Positions 1-7,855 of a stretch of 51,198 nucleotides of DNA are shown in pieces. The notes under the pieces were generated by a model that was not told the DNA's origin, did no database searches, and worked only from the letters and a program-made list of their open reading frames with translations. The position numbers and the translations under genes were made by a program. The stretch is from assembly GCA_027858795.1 (NCBI GenBank), contig JAQICF010000126.1, positions 1 through 51,198 of the forward strand, written 5' to 3'. How positions within the stretch are numbered: position 1 is the first letter of the stretch; each line of letters begins with the position of its first letter. The DNA is from Candidatus Delongbacteria bacterium. GTDB lineage: Bacteria > Delongbacteria > UBA4055.

Positions 1-228
1 TTCCCGGTAAAGGTTAATACCGACCAAAAGGAATATATCAAAGAAGTTGTTGAATATGTGATAAATAAGACTGAAGAAATTCGAACGACAACAAACGAGC
101 ATTCAACAAAGAGAATTGCTGTTCTCGCTGCTTTGAATATTACAGCGGAATTCTTAAAAAACGATAAAACTTATAGAGAGAATATGAAAAGTATTGATGA
201 TATCTTAGACACCTCTCTCTTTAAATAA
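1..228 (+). CDS. zapA: Cell division protein ZapA-like, C-terminal part
   Basis: Open from the first base in frame 1 to TAA at 226-228, giving 75 residues; the start lies outside the window. The sequence begins FPVKVNTDQKEYIKEVVEYV and continues as a helical stretch with ALNITAEFL, the pattern of ZapA, in which a small N-terminal domain leads into a long dimerising coiled coil. ZapA binds and bundles FtsZ at the division ring. Placement directly before a 6S RNA gene and rny agrees with this, since zapA lies next to the 6S RNA gene in many bacteria. ZapA is weakly conserved, so the call rests on helix pattern plus context. Confidence 0.7.
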   Translation, partial: FPVKVNTDQKEYIKEVVEYVINKTEEIRTTTNEHSTKRIAVLAALNITAEFLKNDKTYRENMKSIDDILDTSLFK

Positions 229-230
229 AT

Positions 231-405
231 TACAACCCCTTTATGTAGTAGTTTCAAAACTACAAATAGGGAGTTTGTTAACTTGAAGTGACATAAAGCC
301 TCCTCCACACGAAAAAATGTGGCTCTTTTTAGGGTAGTGGACTATGGATCCGCAAGGACGACACCCAACGTATCAATTAATCGACTTACTACGTAAGGGG
401 TTGTA
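231..405 (+). ncRNA. ssrS: 6S RNA
   Basis: About 175 nt between zapA and rny with no reading frame. The ends pair: ACAACCCCTT at 232-241 with AAGGGGTTGT at 395-404, extended inward by TATGTAGTA against TACTACGTA with one bulge. The middle carries CCACAC-GAAAAA-ATGTGGCTC at 305-324, which closely matches the CCACAAGAATGTGGCGCTC segment of E. coli 6S RNA, and later a GACGACACC block at 358-366, also like E. coli. Length, long closing stem, large interrupted middle and zapA neighbour all fit 6S RNA, which mimics an open promoter and binds sigma-70 RNA polymerase. T-rich sequence follows the 3' stem (406-416). Confidence 0.85.
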
Positions 406-476
406 AATTTTTTATCTATCTAACGCTTTAAAATATTATAATGAATTTAACAGTTTTAAAATAACATGGAGATATT

Positions 477-2051
477 ATGTCGCAAGAATTATATTTATTG
501 ATATCAATCCCGATAGCATTTTTAGTTGGTTATATTGTAGCTAAATGGTTAATCGAAAGTAAGATCGGTAGCTCTAAAGCACAAGCAGAAAAGATTATCG
601 CACAAGCCGAAAGAGAATCAGAATTGCAAATGAAAGAATCTCAGGCAAGTATTTTAAAGGAAGAAATTAAGATCAGAGACGAGATCGCTAAGGAAAAGCA
701 AAAATATGAAGATGAAGTTAGAAAAAAAGAAAATGATATCCATAAAGAAGAATTGAAACTTAAGGATATCCAAAATGATATTAAAGTTAAAAACGATGAA
801 ATATCCAAGAAAGAAAAAGAGCTGAAAAGTAAAGAACAATCAATTGAGGATAGAAAGCGTCATTTAGTTGAAAAACAAGAACTTGTTGATGTGAAATATC
901 AGGAAGCTATTGATAAGTTAGAGAAAATTTCAGGTCTATCTAAAGAAGAAGTACTCGAAGAATTAAAAGAACATTTGATCACCGATGCTAAGCACAGTGT
1001 TGCGAAACTTATTAAAGAAGTAAAAGATGCAGCAAGAGAAACTGCTGATAAAGAAGCAAAAGAAATTATTGTGTCTGCAATTCAAAGGACTGCGGCTGAT
1101 CATAGTGCTGATACTACTTTATCAGTTGTAAATCTTCCTAATGATGAGATCAAAGGAAGAATTATCGGTAGAGAAGGAAGAAATATCAGATCATTTGAGC
1201 AGGCAACAGGAATTGAAGTCATAGTAGATGATACACCTGGTGCAGTTGTTCTTTCAGGGTTTGATCCATATAGAAGAGCCATTGCAAAGAATGCATTGGA
1301 AAAGCTTATTCAAGATGGCAGAGTTCATCCTGGAAAGATCGAAGAGGTCGTTGAAAAGTCTAAAAAAGAGATGGAAGCTTTGATCAAAGAGATCGGTAAT
1401 GATACCGTTATCGAACTTGGTGTTCACAATCTTCATCCTGAAATTATAAAATTATTAGGAAGATTAGAGTATCGAACTAGCTATGGTCAAAATGTACTCC
1501 TACACTCTGTGGAATGTGCAAAACTTTGTGGTTTAATGGCTACAGAAATGGGATATGATACAAAATTAGCTGTTAGAGCGGGACTATTGCATGACATTGG
1601 TAAGGCAGTTGACCAATACCAGGAAGGAACCCATGTTGAATTAGGTATTGAGATCGCTAGAAAATATAAAGAAGCAAAAATTGTAATAAATGCAATTGCA
1701 TCACATCATGAAGATGCACCTGCAATGCACCCGATCAGTTCCTTGGTAGCTGCTGCGGATGCTATTTCTTCTTCAAGACCTGGTGCAAGAAGAGAAACTC
1801 TTGGTAATTACTTGCAGAGACTTGAAAAACTTGAAGCAGTTGCAATGGAGTATGAAGGTGTTACTAAATCTTATGCAATCCAAGCAGGTAGAGAGATCAG
1901 GGTATTAGTTGAGAATGAGGATGTTGATGATGCAAGAGCGGATATGCTGGCAACAGATATTGCTCAGAAGATACAAGACGAAATGAAATATCCGGGACAT
2001 ATTAAAGTTACTGTGATCAGAGAGTATCGTGCAAGTGGAGTAGCAAAATAA
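477..2051 (+). CDS. rny: Ribonuclease Y
   Basis: Membrane-anchored endoribonuclease that starts decay of many mRNAs. The 524 residues show the full family layout: an N-terminal membrane helix (about 5-24), a very charged coiled coil (about 30-200), a KH RNA-binding domain with [15 protein letters not shown] (about 220-270), and an HD domain with LLHDIGKA (H372-D373) and a later SHHED metal motif. The length is normal for RNase Y. GGAG lies just before the ATG. The next gene, ymdB, follows after 29 bases, the same pairing as in Bacillus and many other bacteria. Confidence 0.97.
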   Translation: MSQELYLLISIPIAFLVGYIVAKWLIESKIGSSKAQAEKIIAQAERESELQMKESQASILKEEIKIRDEIAKEKQKYEDEVRKKENDIHKEELKLKDIQNDIKVKNDEISKKEKELKSKEQSIEDRKRHLVEKQELVDVKYQEAIDKLEKISGLSKEEVLEELKEHLITDAKHSVAKLIKEVKDAARETADKEAKEIIVSAIQRTAADHSADTTLSVVNLPNDEIKGRIIGREGRNIRSFEQATGIEVIVDDTPGAVVLSGFDPYRRAIAKNALEKLIQDGRVHPGKIEEVVEKSKKEMEALIKEIGNDTVIELGVHNLHPEIIKLLGRLEYRTSYGQNVLLHSVECAKLCGLMATEMGYDTKLAVRAGLLHDIGKAVDQYQEGTHVELGIEIARKYKEAKIVINAIASHHEDAPAMHPISSLVAAADAISSSRPGARRETLGNYLQRLEKLEAVAMEYEGVTKSYAIQAGREIRVLVENEDVDDARADMLATDIAQKIQDEMKYPGHIKVTVIREYRASGVAK

Positions 2052-2080
2052 ATTGTGTTAAAACTTAGAAAGAAGGTCAA

Positions 2081-2890
2081 ATGGAAGTAAAGATATTATT
2101 CATAGCAGATGTGATCGGCGAACCCGGAATGAGGATATTTGAGAAGGCTATGCCTTACCTTAAACTTAAATATTCTCCTGAGTTTATCATTGTTAACGGC
2201 GAGAACACACGTAACGGAAAAGGCCTCTCTGAAGGTTTAGCAAACAAGTATTTTAGCCTAGGTGTAGATGTGATTACCTCAGGAAATCATATTTGGGATT
2301 ATTCTAATTTTCATAAAACCTTGACAAATCCAAGATACTCAAATATTCTTAGACCTTTGAATTATCCTGAGGGAGTTCCGGGTAGAGGATACTGTATAAA
2401 AGATAGCAGCCTTGGAAAGAAAATAGCTGTCGTAAATATTCAGGGAAGAACATTTATGCAAGCTATTGACTGCCCTTTTATGAAAATGAAGGATATTGTA
2501 GGCAAATTAAAATCACAGGCAGATATAATTTTCGTTGATTTTCATGCAGAAGCAACTGCGGAAAAAATTGCGATGGGACGATTCTTAGATGGTCAAGTCA
2601 GTGCCGTAGTTGGGACTCATACTCATGTTCAGACTGCTGATGAGGAAATATTCCCTAAAGGAACTGCCTTTATTTCAGATGTCGGCATGACAGGTCCTTT
2701 CGACTCTGTTCTGGGAATGAAAACTGAAGTAGCATTAAGTAGATTTAAATATCAGACACCTTTCAGATATGAGACAGCTACTGATGACCTGAGATTGAAC
2801 GGTGTAATTATAACTGCTGATAGTGAAACAGGAAAAAGTACTCATATAGAGAGAATTTATCTTAGAGAAAATGAACTATACCAAAAATAA
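2081..2890 (+). CDS. ymdB: YmdB-family metallophosphoesterase
   Basis: The 269 residues match the TIGR00282 family: ILFIADVIGEPG at the N-terminus, VNGENTRNGKGLSEGLA, SGNHIWD, VDFHAEATAEK and GTHTHVQTADEEI supply the conserved Asp, Asn and His metal ligands. Family members are dinuclear-metal phosphodiesterases; Bacillus YmdB hydrolyses cyclic nucleotides in vitro and affects biofilm formation and RNase Y activity. It directly follows rny, consistent with one transcript. It should be cytoplasmic, with no signal peptide. The physiological substrate in this organism cannot be told. Confidence 0.93.
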   Translation: MEVKILFIADVIGEPGMRIFEKAMPYLKLKYSPEFIIVNGENTRNGKGLSEGLANKYFSLGVDVITSGNHIWDYSNFHKTLTNPRYSNILRPLNYPEGVPGRGYCIKDSSLGKKIAVVNIQGRTFMQAIDCPFMKMKDIVGKLKSQADIIFVDFHAEATAEKIAMGRFLDGQVSAVVGTHTHVQTADEEIFPKGTAFISDVGMTGPFDSVLGMKTEVALSRFKYQTPFRYETATDDLRLNGVIITADSETGKSTHIERIYLRENELYQK

Positions 2891-2925
2891 AATCGTATCA
2901 TTATATAAAGTTTTAGGAGAAAACC

Positions 2926-4152
2926 ATGAAGAAACTATTGATACTGGTTATTTCTATGTATTTGGCCGGAAACGCAATGTCTTTTACTGATCAAGAACCT
3001 CAAATTAAGAATGTAAATTATAAGGCATCTGATTCAAATAATGAATTTATGATGAATATGTATAATGAACTCACTCTTGATAAGAAGAATGATAATATCT
3101 TTTTTTCACCGTTCAGTATCTCATCTGCACTTGCAATGACCTTTGCAGGGTCTGACGGAAATACAGAAACTCAAATGGCTAATGCTCTTGAATTCTCTTC
3201 CAACACAGATATTTTTCATAAAAATTTCTCTATCGTAACAAATAGAATTAATGAGATCGGTAAAAAGGGTAAAGTTCAACTTAGTATCGCCAATAGTCTT
3301 TGGCTGCAAGACGGATATACTTTTCTTGATAATTTTATTAATATCGGGAAAAAATATTATGATGCGGAAATTGAAAATTTAAATTTTGCAGAATCAGAAA
3401 AATCAAGACAGATAATAAATAAATGGGTAGAAGATAAGACCAATAATAAAATCAAAGACCTTATCCCAAAAGGAATATTGGATGCTCTTACTAGATTAGT
3501 TTTAACAAACGCAGTGTATTTTAAGGGTGAGTGGAAAGAGCAATTCAATAAAAATAGTACAAATGAAAAATCATTCCACACTTTTAAAGGTAGTGATGTT
3601 CCAACGAAAATGATGTACAATAAGGCCAGATATGGATACTATGAAAATGATAAATTCCAATTTTTAGAAATGCCTTACAAAGGCGATGATGTATCTATGT
3701 TTGTTCTTTTACCAAAGGATAAGCAAGGGTTGTCTGATATTGAAAAAACACTGGACATGAAATTAATAAACACAGCTATTAAAAATATCGTAAAAAAAGA
3801 TGTAAAGGTTCATTTTCCAAAATTCAAGATCGGGCTTTCTTATGAATTAAGTAACTTAATGAAAAGTTTAGGAATGAACGATGCTTTCAGCAAAAAAGCT
3901 GATTTTTCTAAAATGACCGGTACTAAAGAATTGTATATCTCAGCCATTATTCATAAGACTTTTATTGAAGTTGATGAAAAAGGAACAGAGGCGGCAGCGG
4001 CAACTGCAGTTGTGATGAGAATGAAAAGTGCAGGACCACCGCAACCATGTCCTGAATTTATTGCAGATCATCCGTTTTTCTATTTTATCAGAGAAAATTC
4101 CACTGGAACAATATTATTCACAGGTAGGATGAATGATCCAAGCAAAAAATAA
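2926..4152 (+). CDS. Exported serpin (serine protease inhibitor)
   Basis: A 408-residue serpin with an N-terminal signal peptide (about 1-19). The serpin core is clear: FFSPFSISSALAMTFAGSDG, LVLTNAVYFKGEW and the C-terminal FIADHPFFYFIRE plus TGTILFTGRM. The reactive-loop hinge EKGTEAAAATA (351-361) has the small-residue run of inhibitory serpins. Counting 17 residues from the hinge Glu puts P1 at Lys367 and P1' at Ser368, which predicts inhibition of a trypsin-like protease; this is a counting inference. Serpins act as suicide inhibitors and are uncommon in bacteria. AGGAG precedes the ATG. The stop overlaps the next start by one base, so the two are probably co-transcribed. Confidence 0.95.
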   Translation: MKKLLILVISMYLAGNAMSFTDQEPQIKNVNYKASDSNNEFMMNMYNELTLDKKNDNIFFSPFSISSALAMTFAGSDGNTETQMANALEFSSNTDIFHKNFSIVTNRINEIGKKGKVQLSIANSLWLQDGYTFLDNFINIGKKYYDAEIENLNFAESEKSRQIINKWVEDKTNNKIKDLIPKGILDALTRLVLTNAVYFKGEWKEQFNKNSTNEKSFHTFKGSDVPTKMMYNKARYGYYENDKFQFLEMPYKGDDVSMFVLLPKDKQGLSDIEKTLDMKLINTAIKNIVKKDVKVHFPKFKIGLSYELSNLMKSLGMNDAFSKKADFSKMTGTKELYISAIIHKTFIEVDEKGTEAAAATAVVMRMKSAGPPQPCPEFIADHPFFYFIRENSTGTILFTGRMNDPSKK

Positions 4153-4541
4153 TGCTGGATAAAAAACATTCATATACTACTTTCGGACAACTTCTTGTAA
4201 TTATAGGTCTACTAAATGTGATCGCAAGAGTGAATATTATCTCAGATGTGATCATTACTTTTCTGTTTATAGCCAAAGGTGGATCGTTAATAAGAAATAA
4301 AAGATGGTTTAGAGATAAGACCTGGAATTGTTTTTTAACTGTGTTTGGAATTACCTATCCATTGGCAAAATTAGTAGTATTTTATACTTATTCAACAATA
4401 ATCATCCCAAATAATTCAGATAATTCAATAACTGCGATACAAATAGTATTTAATAGTTCATTTTTTCTAATCCCGATGTCTATTTTATCCCTGATATCTG
4501 CATTAAAGTTAAATAAGTTACAGAAAAGTGGAGAGTTTTAA
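4152..4541 (+). CDS. Hypothetical integral membrane protein
   Basis: A 129-residue protein that I do not recognise. It has about four hydrophobic segments: LLVIIGLLNVIARVNII, VIITFLFIAKG, CFLTVFGITYPLAKLVVFYTY and SFFLIPMSILSLISA. Charged residues lie mainly at the ends and between the first two and last two segments. The ATG overlaps the serpin stop (taATG), so it is probably translationally coupled to the serpin. No catalytic motif is visible. It could be a membrane partner of the serpin or simply an operon passenger. Confidence 0.6.
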   Translation: MLDKKHSYTTFGQLLVIIGLLNVIARVNIISDVIITFLFIAKGGSLIRNKRWFRDKTWNCFLTVFGITYPLAKLVVFYTYSTIIIPNNSDNSITAIQIVFNSSFFLIPMSILSLISALKLNKLQKSGEF

Positions 4542-4553
4542 ACTCATATCTAT

Positions 4554-5732
4554 ATGTATATTAAAAGAAAAGACCGATCAGAATTAGTAAAATTCATTCA
4601 GAGTAAAGAAAAAGAAATTAATGAATTCCCTAATTCTTTTAATGAATATTTCAATGAAGATAAGATCGAAACTATTTCTATCGATAATTGGATCGATCTT
4701 TTTCAAAAGAACAACAATATTACAACAATTGATCTTAGGTCTGAAAGTGAATATGAAGAGGATAGATTACCGAACTCTGTCAATTTCCCAATTTTAAACA
4801 ATATTGAAAGAGATGAAGTAGGCTTTCTATATAAACAGTTTTCTCCAAAAGCTGCATTATTCCTTGCTGTTGAATATGCAGATAAAAAAGAAGATCTTAT
4901 CAGAGATTTAGTTCAATCATACGAAGGTAAAACGATCTATATTTATTGTTGGAGAGGTGGTAGCAGGAGCTCAGCAGGATATTTATATCTGAAAAAATTT
5001 GGTGCAAAAGTAATTAAGATTGAAGGTGGATACAAAGCTTATCGTAATAAAATTCATGACCAACTTTACACTGATGAAAATAATAGAATGAAAAATGGGC
5101 TTTTAATTCTTACTGGACTTACAGGTTGTGGTAAAACTGAGATAATTGAAAAAATTAGTAATAATATACCTGTTTTAGATATTGAGAAAGCTGCAGGTCA
5201 TGCATCCAGCTTATTTGGACATATTAGATATGATATTAAAAATGCTATTATACCAAATTCTCAGGCTGAATTTGAGAATAATTTATTCACTGAAATAATT
5301 TCGAAACCAAATCCTAATAATTATCCTTTTTTATCAGAAGGAGAAAGTAAAAAGATCAGTAAGTTCAATATTCCCGGTAATTTTTATGATCAAATGATAT
5401 TATCTCCGACTATTAAAATAAATTCGACTATTGAAAAGAGAGTTGAAAGAATTAAAAATGAATATTTTTCCAAAAATGGTTCTAATGCGGTTTACAATAC
5501 AATCGAGAAATCTGCATTTTTTAAAAAGCTATTGGGGAATAAAAAAGTTTTTGATCTGTTGGAATTGTTGAGATCAAATAGAGAAGATGAATTTATTGAA
5601 TGGATATTGTTGGAATATTATGATCACAGATATGCCGGGAAATATAAAAATATCATTGCTGAAATAGATAATGTTAACATACCATATACAATTGAAGAGA
5701 TAACTTCAATTATGAATAATTTGAGAAAATAA
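4554..5732 (+). CDS. mnmH: tRNA 2-selenouridine synthase
   Basis: MnmH (SelU/YbbB) replaces sulfur with selenium in 2-thiouridine at tRNA position 34, through a geranylated intermediate and selenophosphate. The 392 residues show an N-terminal rhodanese domain whose loop IYCWRGGSRSS has the catalytic Cys at about 132. A P-loop domain with GLTGCGKT (about 188-195) follows. This rhodanese plus P-loop pairing is diagnostic. Its selenium donor would come from SelD, encoded at 48934-49977 in the same window. It starts 12 bases after the membrane-protein gene and is the last plus-strand gene before a convergent operon. Confidence 0.95.
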   Translation: MYIKRKDRSELVKFIQSKEKEINEFPNSFNEYFNEDKIETISIDNWIDLFQKNNNITTIDLRSESEYEEDRLPNSVNFPILNNIERDEVGFLYKQFSPKAALFLAVEYADKKEDLIRDLVQSYEGKTIYIYCWRGGSRSSAGYLYLKKFGAKVIKIEGGYKAYRNKIHDQLYTDENNRMKNGLLILTGLTGCGKTEIIEKISNNIPVLDIEKAAGHASSLFGHIRYDIKNAIIPNSQAEFENNLFTEIISKPNPNNYPFLSEGESKKISKFNIPGNFYDQMILSPTIKINSTIEKRVERIKNEYFSKNGSNAVYNTIEKSAFFKKLLGNKKVFDLLELLRSNREDEFIEWILLEYYDHRYAGKYKNIIAEIDNVNIPYTIEEITSIMNNLRK

Positions 5733-5737
5733 AAACC

Positions 5738-5764
5738 TGCTATTAGCTTTTAATACTAATAGCA
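5738..5764. other. Hairpin between convergent mnmH and arsR
   Basis: TGCTATTAG (5738-5746) and CTAATAGCA (5756-5764) form a perfect 9-bp stem with a 9-nt A/T-rich loop, between two converging genes. There is no clear U-run on either side, so it may be a weak terminator or an mRNA 3'-end stabiliser rather than a classical intrinsic terminator. Confidence 0.45.
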
Positions 5765-5799
5765 AGCCGTCTAACATTGAATTGATAATTAAAAGAAAA

Positions 5800-6126
5800 T
5801 TACTTCTTTTTCTTCTTTTTCTTACCTTCAATTTCTTTGTCGTGCTTAATGATCAGATCTAAAAGCTTGTTTGTAAATTCATCGTCAATCGTGTAATAAG
5901 CTTCATTCTTCTTATTCTTGGTCTTAGAAACGATGTCTTTTTTTCTTAGAATTGCAAGTTGCTGAGAAATGATAGGAAATGGTTCATTGATACATTCTTG
6001 CATGTTTCCTACTCTACACGCTTCAATTCTTAGTGCTAGTAACAGGTTGATTCTTTTTGGATTAGCTAAAACTTTAAAAGCTTTTGCAACATCCAGATGA
6101 TCATTTTGGTACACTTTCTTTGCCAT
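5800..6126 (-). CDS. ArsR-family transcriptional regulator
   Basis: A 108-residue winged-helix repressor-like protein. KVLANPKRINLLLAL is the typical ArsR N-terminal helix, followed by the recognition region PFPIISQQLAILRKKDIV and a wing with KNKKNEAYYTI. Two cysteines, C37 and C45, flank the start of the DNA-binding helix, near where ArsR-type sensors bind metals or sense redox state; a thiol-sensing role is inference. The C-terminus ends in a lysine-only run. It is the last gene of the minus-strand redox operon, and its ATG lies inside the 3' end of the OsmC gene (26-bp overlap), so it probably autoregulates that operon. Confidence 0.88.
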   Translation of the reverse strand: MAKKVYQNDHLDVAKAFKVLANPKRINLLLALRIEACRVGNMQECINEPFPIISQQLAILRKKDIVSKTKNKKNEAYYTIDDEFTNKLLDLIIKHDKEIEGKKKKKKK

Positions 6127-6547
6127 GGATTTCCTCCCCGTTTAGGTAAGTTATGTATTGTATATCACTGTTCTTCTTTAACATTTCAGTAACACCGCAG
6201 TATTTAGTCATCGAAAGTTCAACAGCTCTTTTTATTTTTGCGGTATCTAATTTTGGATCACCTTCTATGAAATATTTTAAAAATATCGTTTTAAATACTT
6301 TTGGGTGATCTTCTGTATATTCTGTTTCAGCAGATAATTCAAACTTATCATACTCTATTTTCATCTTTCTTAAAATAGACGTAACATCCATACCGGAGCA
6401 GCCTATTAAACCACTAATTAAGAGTCCTTTTGGCGAAGGACTTTTACCTTCTCCACCAACTTTTTCATTAGCATCTACAACAATATGATGTCCATCTTGT
6501 TGAATATCAAAAGAAAGGTATCCAATTTGCGTTCCGGAAACTTTCAT
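6101..6547 (-). CDS. OsmC/Ohr-family peroxiredoxin-like protein
   Basis: A 148-residue OsmC-family protein. The two conserved cysteines are present: C50 in GLIGCSGMDV and C117 in KYCGVTEML. Family members reduce organic hydroperoxides or handle thiol and persulfide adducts; YhfA-like members, which this resembles in length and in the GCSGMD motif, have unclear substrates. The ATG overlaps the stop of the upstream selenoprotein gene (ATGA), so translation is probably coupled. Neighbouring thioredoxins could recycle its disulfide. The cytoplasmic location is inferred from the lack of a signal peptide. Confidence 0.9.
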   Translation of the reverse strand: MKVSGTQIGYLSFDIQQDGHHIVVDANEKVGGEGKSPSPKGLLISGLIGCSGMDVTSILRKMKIEYDKFELSAETEYTEDHPKVFKTIFLKYFIEGDPKLDTAKIKRAVELSMTKYCGVTEMLKKNSDIQYITYLNGEEIHGKESVPK

Positions 6548-6741
6548 TTTTTCTCTCTATTTTTATTTGTTCCAATATATGAAGAAATTATATAACCAAA
6601 CAGAAATCCATATAACGTCGAGCCCCACGGGCTACCAGTAATCGATCAACCACCATTATTACAACCAATGAAGTAATAATATGTATATCCTATTCCCCCT
6701 GCTAGTAATATAACACTTAATTTAGCAAAAAACAACTTCAT
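6544..6741 (-). CDS. Small membrane selenoprotein with in-frame UGA (DUF6132-like)
   Basis: A 65-residue gene hidden by an in-frame TGA at 6648-6646. It begins MKLFFAKLSVILLAGG, a membrane helix, and then reads YYYFIGCNNGG-U-SITGSPWGS followed by LYGFLFGYIISSYIG, a second helix, ending NREKK. From memory, small membrane proteins of the DUF6132 type carry GC-x-SG-x-C-x-IT-S-x-P at this site, so Cys27 matches their first Cys and Sec32 replaces their second. The ORF fits exactly: ATG 5 bases after the exported thioredoxin gene and stop overlapping OsmC as ATGA. A hairpin sits 12 nt after the UGA, as in selD. A C-x4-U pair facing a thioredoxin suggests redox work at the membrane. A plain pseudogene is the alternative, but unlikely. 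Confidence 0.85.
6621..6648 (-). promoter_or_regulatory. Candidate bacterial SECIS element of the small selenoprotein
   Basis: UGA at 6648-6646, a 12-nt spacer (6645-6634), then AGCCC-GTG-GGGCT (6633-6621): a 5-bp stem with a 3-nt loop starting with G. UGA to loop is 17 nt, within the range known for bacterial SECIS. The selD hairpin in this window has the same spacing, stem length and a similar sequence. SelB would read it to insert Sec. Confidence 0.75.
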
Positions 6742-6746
6742 ACTAA

Positions 6747-7190
6747 TTATTTTTTTACCGGTATAGATTTTTCAGTACTTTTAACTATTCTTGAAACATC
6801 TGATTTCTTGAGATGTTTTAACAATAAAGTTTCTATCTCAGATTTTGATTTTAATCCTACAAAACCATCAATTGGCTTACCATCTTTAAAAATAGCAACT
6901 GTAGGGATAGATCTTATACCATAAGTACTTGCCATCTTTTTATTATTATCAACATTCAGCTTTGTAAATTTGATATTCCTATCTTTTTTATTTGCAAGTT
7001 CTTCAATTATCGGTCCCAGTTTTTTACATGGTCCACACCAGGGAGCCCAAAAATCAACTAGAACTATCTGGTCTGATTCCAGAACTTCCTTTTTAAAGTT
7101 ATCACCTGTAAGTTTCGTCATATTCTTATTAACAGCTACAAGTGGCAATACCATTGTTACTGTTAATATTAATATCATCAATTTATACAT
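6747..7190 (-). CDS. Exported or membrane-anchored thioredoxin
   Basis: A 147-residue protein with an N-terminal hydrophobic signal or anchor (about 3-20), followed by a complete thioredoxin domain with WCGPC (C52, C55), the cis-Pro loop SIPTV, and a lysine-rich C-terminal extension after about residue 128. It should act on the periplasmic side of the inner membrane. It sits between cytoplasmic trxA and the small membrane selenoprotein, which begins 5 bases after its stop, so the two may form a redox pair. AGAGAG precedes the ATG. Its reducing source is not evident; no DsbD/CcdA is seen in the window. Confidence 0.92.
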   Translation of the reverse strand: MYKLMILILTVTMVLPLVAVNKNMTKLTGDNFKKEVLESDQIVLVDFWAPWCGPCKKLGPIIEELANKKDRNIKFTKLNVDNNKKMASTYGIRSIPTVAIFKDGKPIDGFVGLKSKSEIETLLLKHLKKSDVSRIVKSTEKSIPVKK

Positions 7191-7266
7191 TATTTACTCT
7201 CTTCGTTTTTTTGTTAATTTCTGCGGTCAGAATAAAACATTATCCTGACCACCAGAAGAATTAAGC

Positions 7267-7593
7267 TTATTTTGCTAAGTGCTGATCTAATTTGGCTTTG
7301 ATATTTGCTTCCGGATGGGCCCCAATCAAACCATCAACAACTTCACCATTTACAAATATTAACATAGTAGGTATTGAAGTTATACTATACTTTGCAGATG
7401 ATTCTCTATTGTTATCAACATCCAATTTAGCGATCTTAAATTTTCCTGCATATTCATCTGCTAGTTTTTCTATCACAGGTCCTACCATTCTGCAAGGTGC
7501 GCACCATTCAGCCCAACAATCTATTAGTACAGGTATGTCAGATTTTAATACTTCTTCTTCGAATGTTGCATCTGTTACGTGTAGTGCTCCCAT
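7267..7593 (-). CDS. trxA: Thioredoxin
   Basis: Cytoplasmic thioredoxin of 108 residues, the usual length. The active site is WCAPC (C31, C34), with Ala in place of the common Gly, and the cis-Pro loop is SIPTM. I chose the ATG at 7593 (MGALHVTDATF) because GGAG lies 7 bases before it; a longer form from TTG at 7623 would add ten residues unlike the family and lacks a ribosome site. It is the first gene of a five-gene minus-strand operon (exported thioredoxin, selenoprotein, OsmC, ArsR). Confidence 0.95.
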   Translation of the reverse strand: MGALHVTDATFEEEVLKSDIPVLIDCWAEWCAPCRMVGPVIEKLADEYAGKFKIAKLDVDNNRESSAKYSITSIPTMLIFVNGEVVDGLIGAHPEANIKAKLDQHLAK

Positions 7594-7644
7594 TTCTTTC
7601 TCCGTTTGTAGTTTGTATTTCAATTAGCTTTGTTGCTATGTAGA

Positions 7645-7673
7645 AACCTACTACTATTCTTGCTCAATGTCAA
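7645..7673 (-). promoter_or_regulatory. Probable promoter of the trxA redox operon
   Basis: On the minus strand, TTGACA (7673-7668), a 17-nt spacer, then TAGGTT (7650-7645), about 50 bases before the trxA ATG. The -35 is perfect and the -10 is weak (3 of 6), which would suit a promoter needing derepression or activation. Confidence 0.45.
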
Positions 7674-7855
7674 GTACTTTTTTAATACATCTGTATTTTA
7701 CGCATAAAATAACGTTATAATTATGATATTTGTCTTATATTGCGAGATTGTTTGAAAATTAGTGAACAGATAGTGTATTAAAATAATATAATAGTTGATT
7801 TGAGATATAAATGTTTTTAGATTCTTAGTATAATTGAAATGCTTAAGGGAGTAAT

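Noticed and set aside
229..476. Riboswitch before rny
   Set aside because: The conserved blocks and end pairing match 6S RNA, and RNase Y has no matching ligand.
6544..6741. Pseudogene explanation for the TGA in the small gene
   Set aside because: The frame continues intact to a stop that overlaps the next start, the TGA lies at the expected Cys site, a SECIS-like hairpin follows, and selD in the same window uses UGA as Sec.
7292..7627. 111-residue plus-strand ORF opposite trxA
   Set aside because: Antisense shadow of a certain thioredoxin gene.
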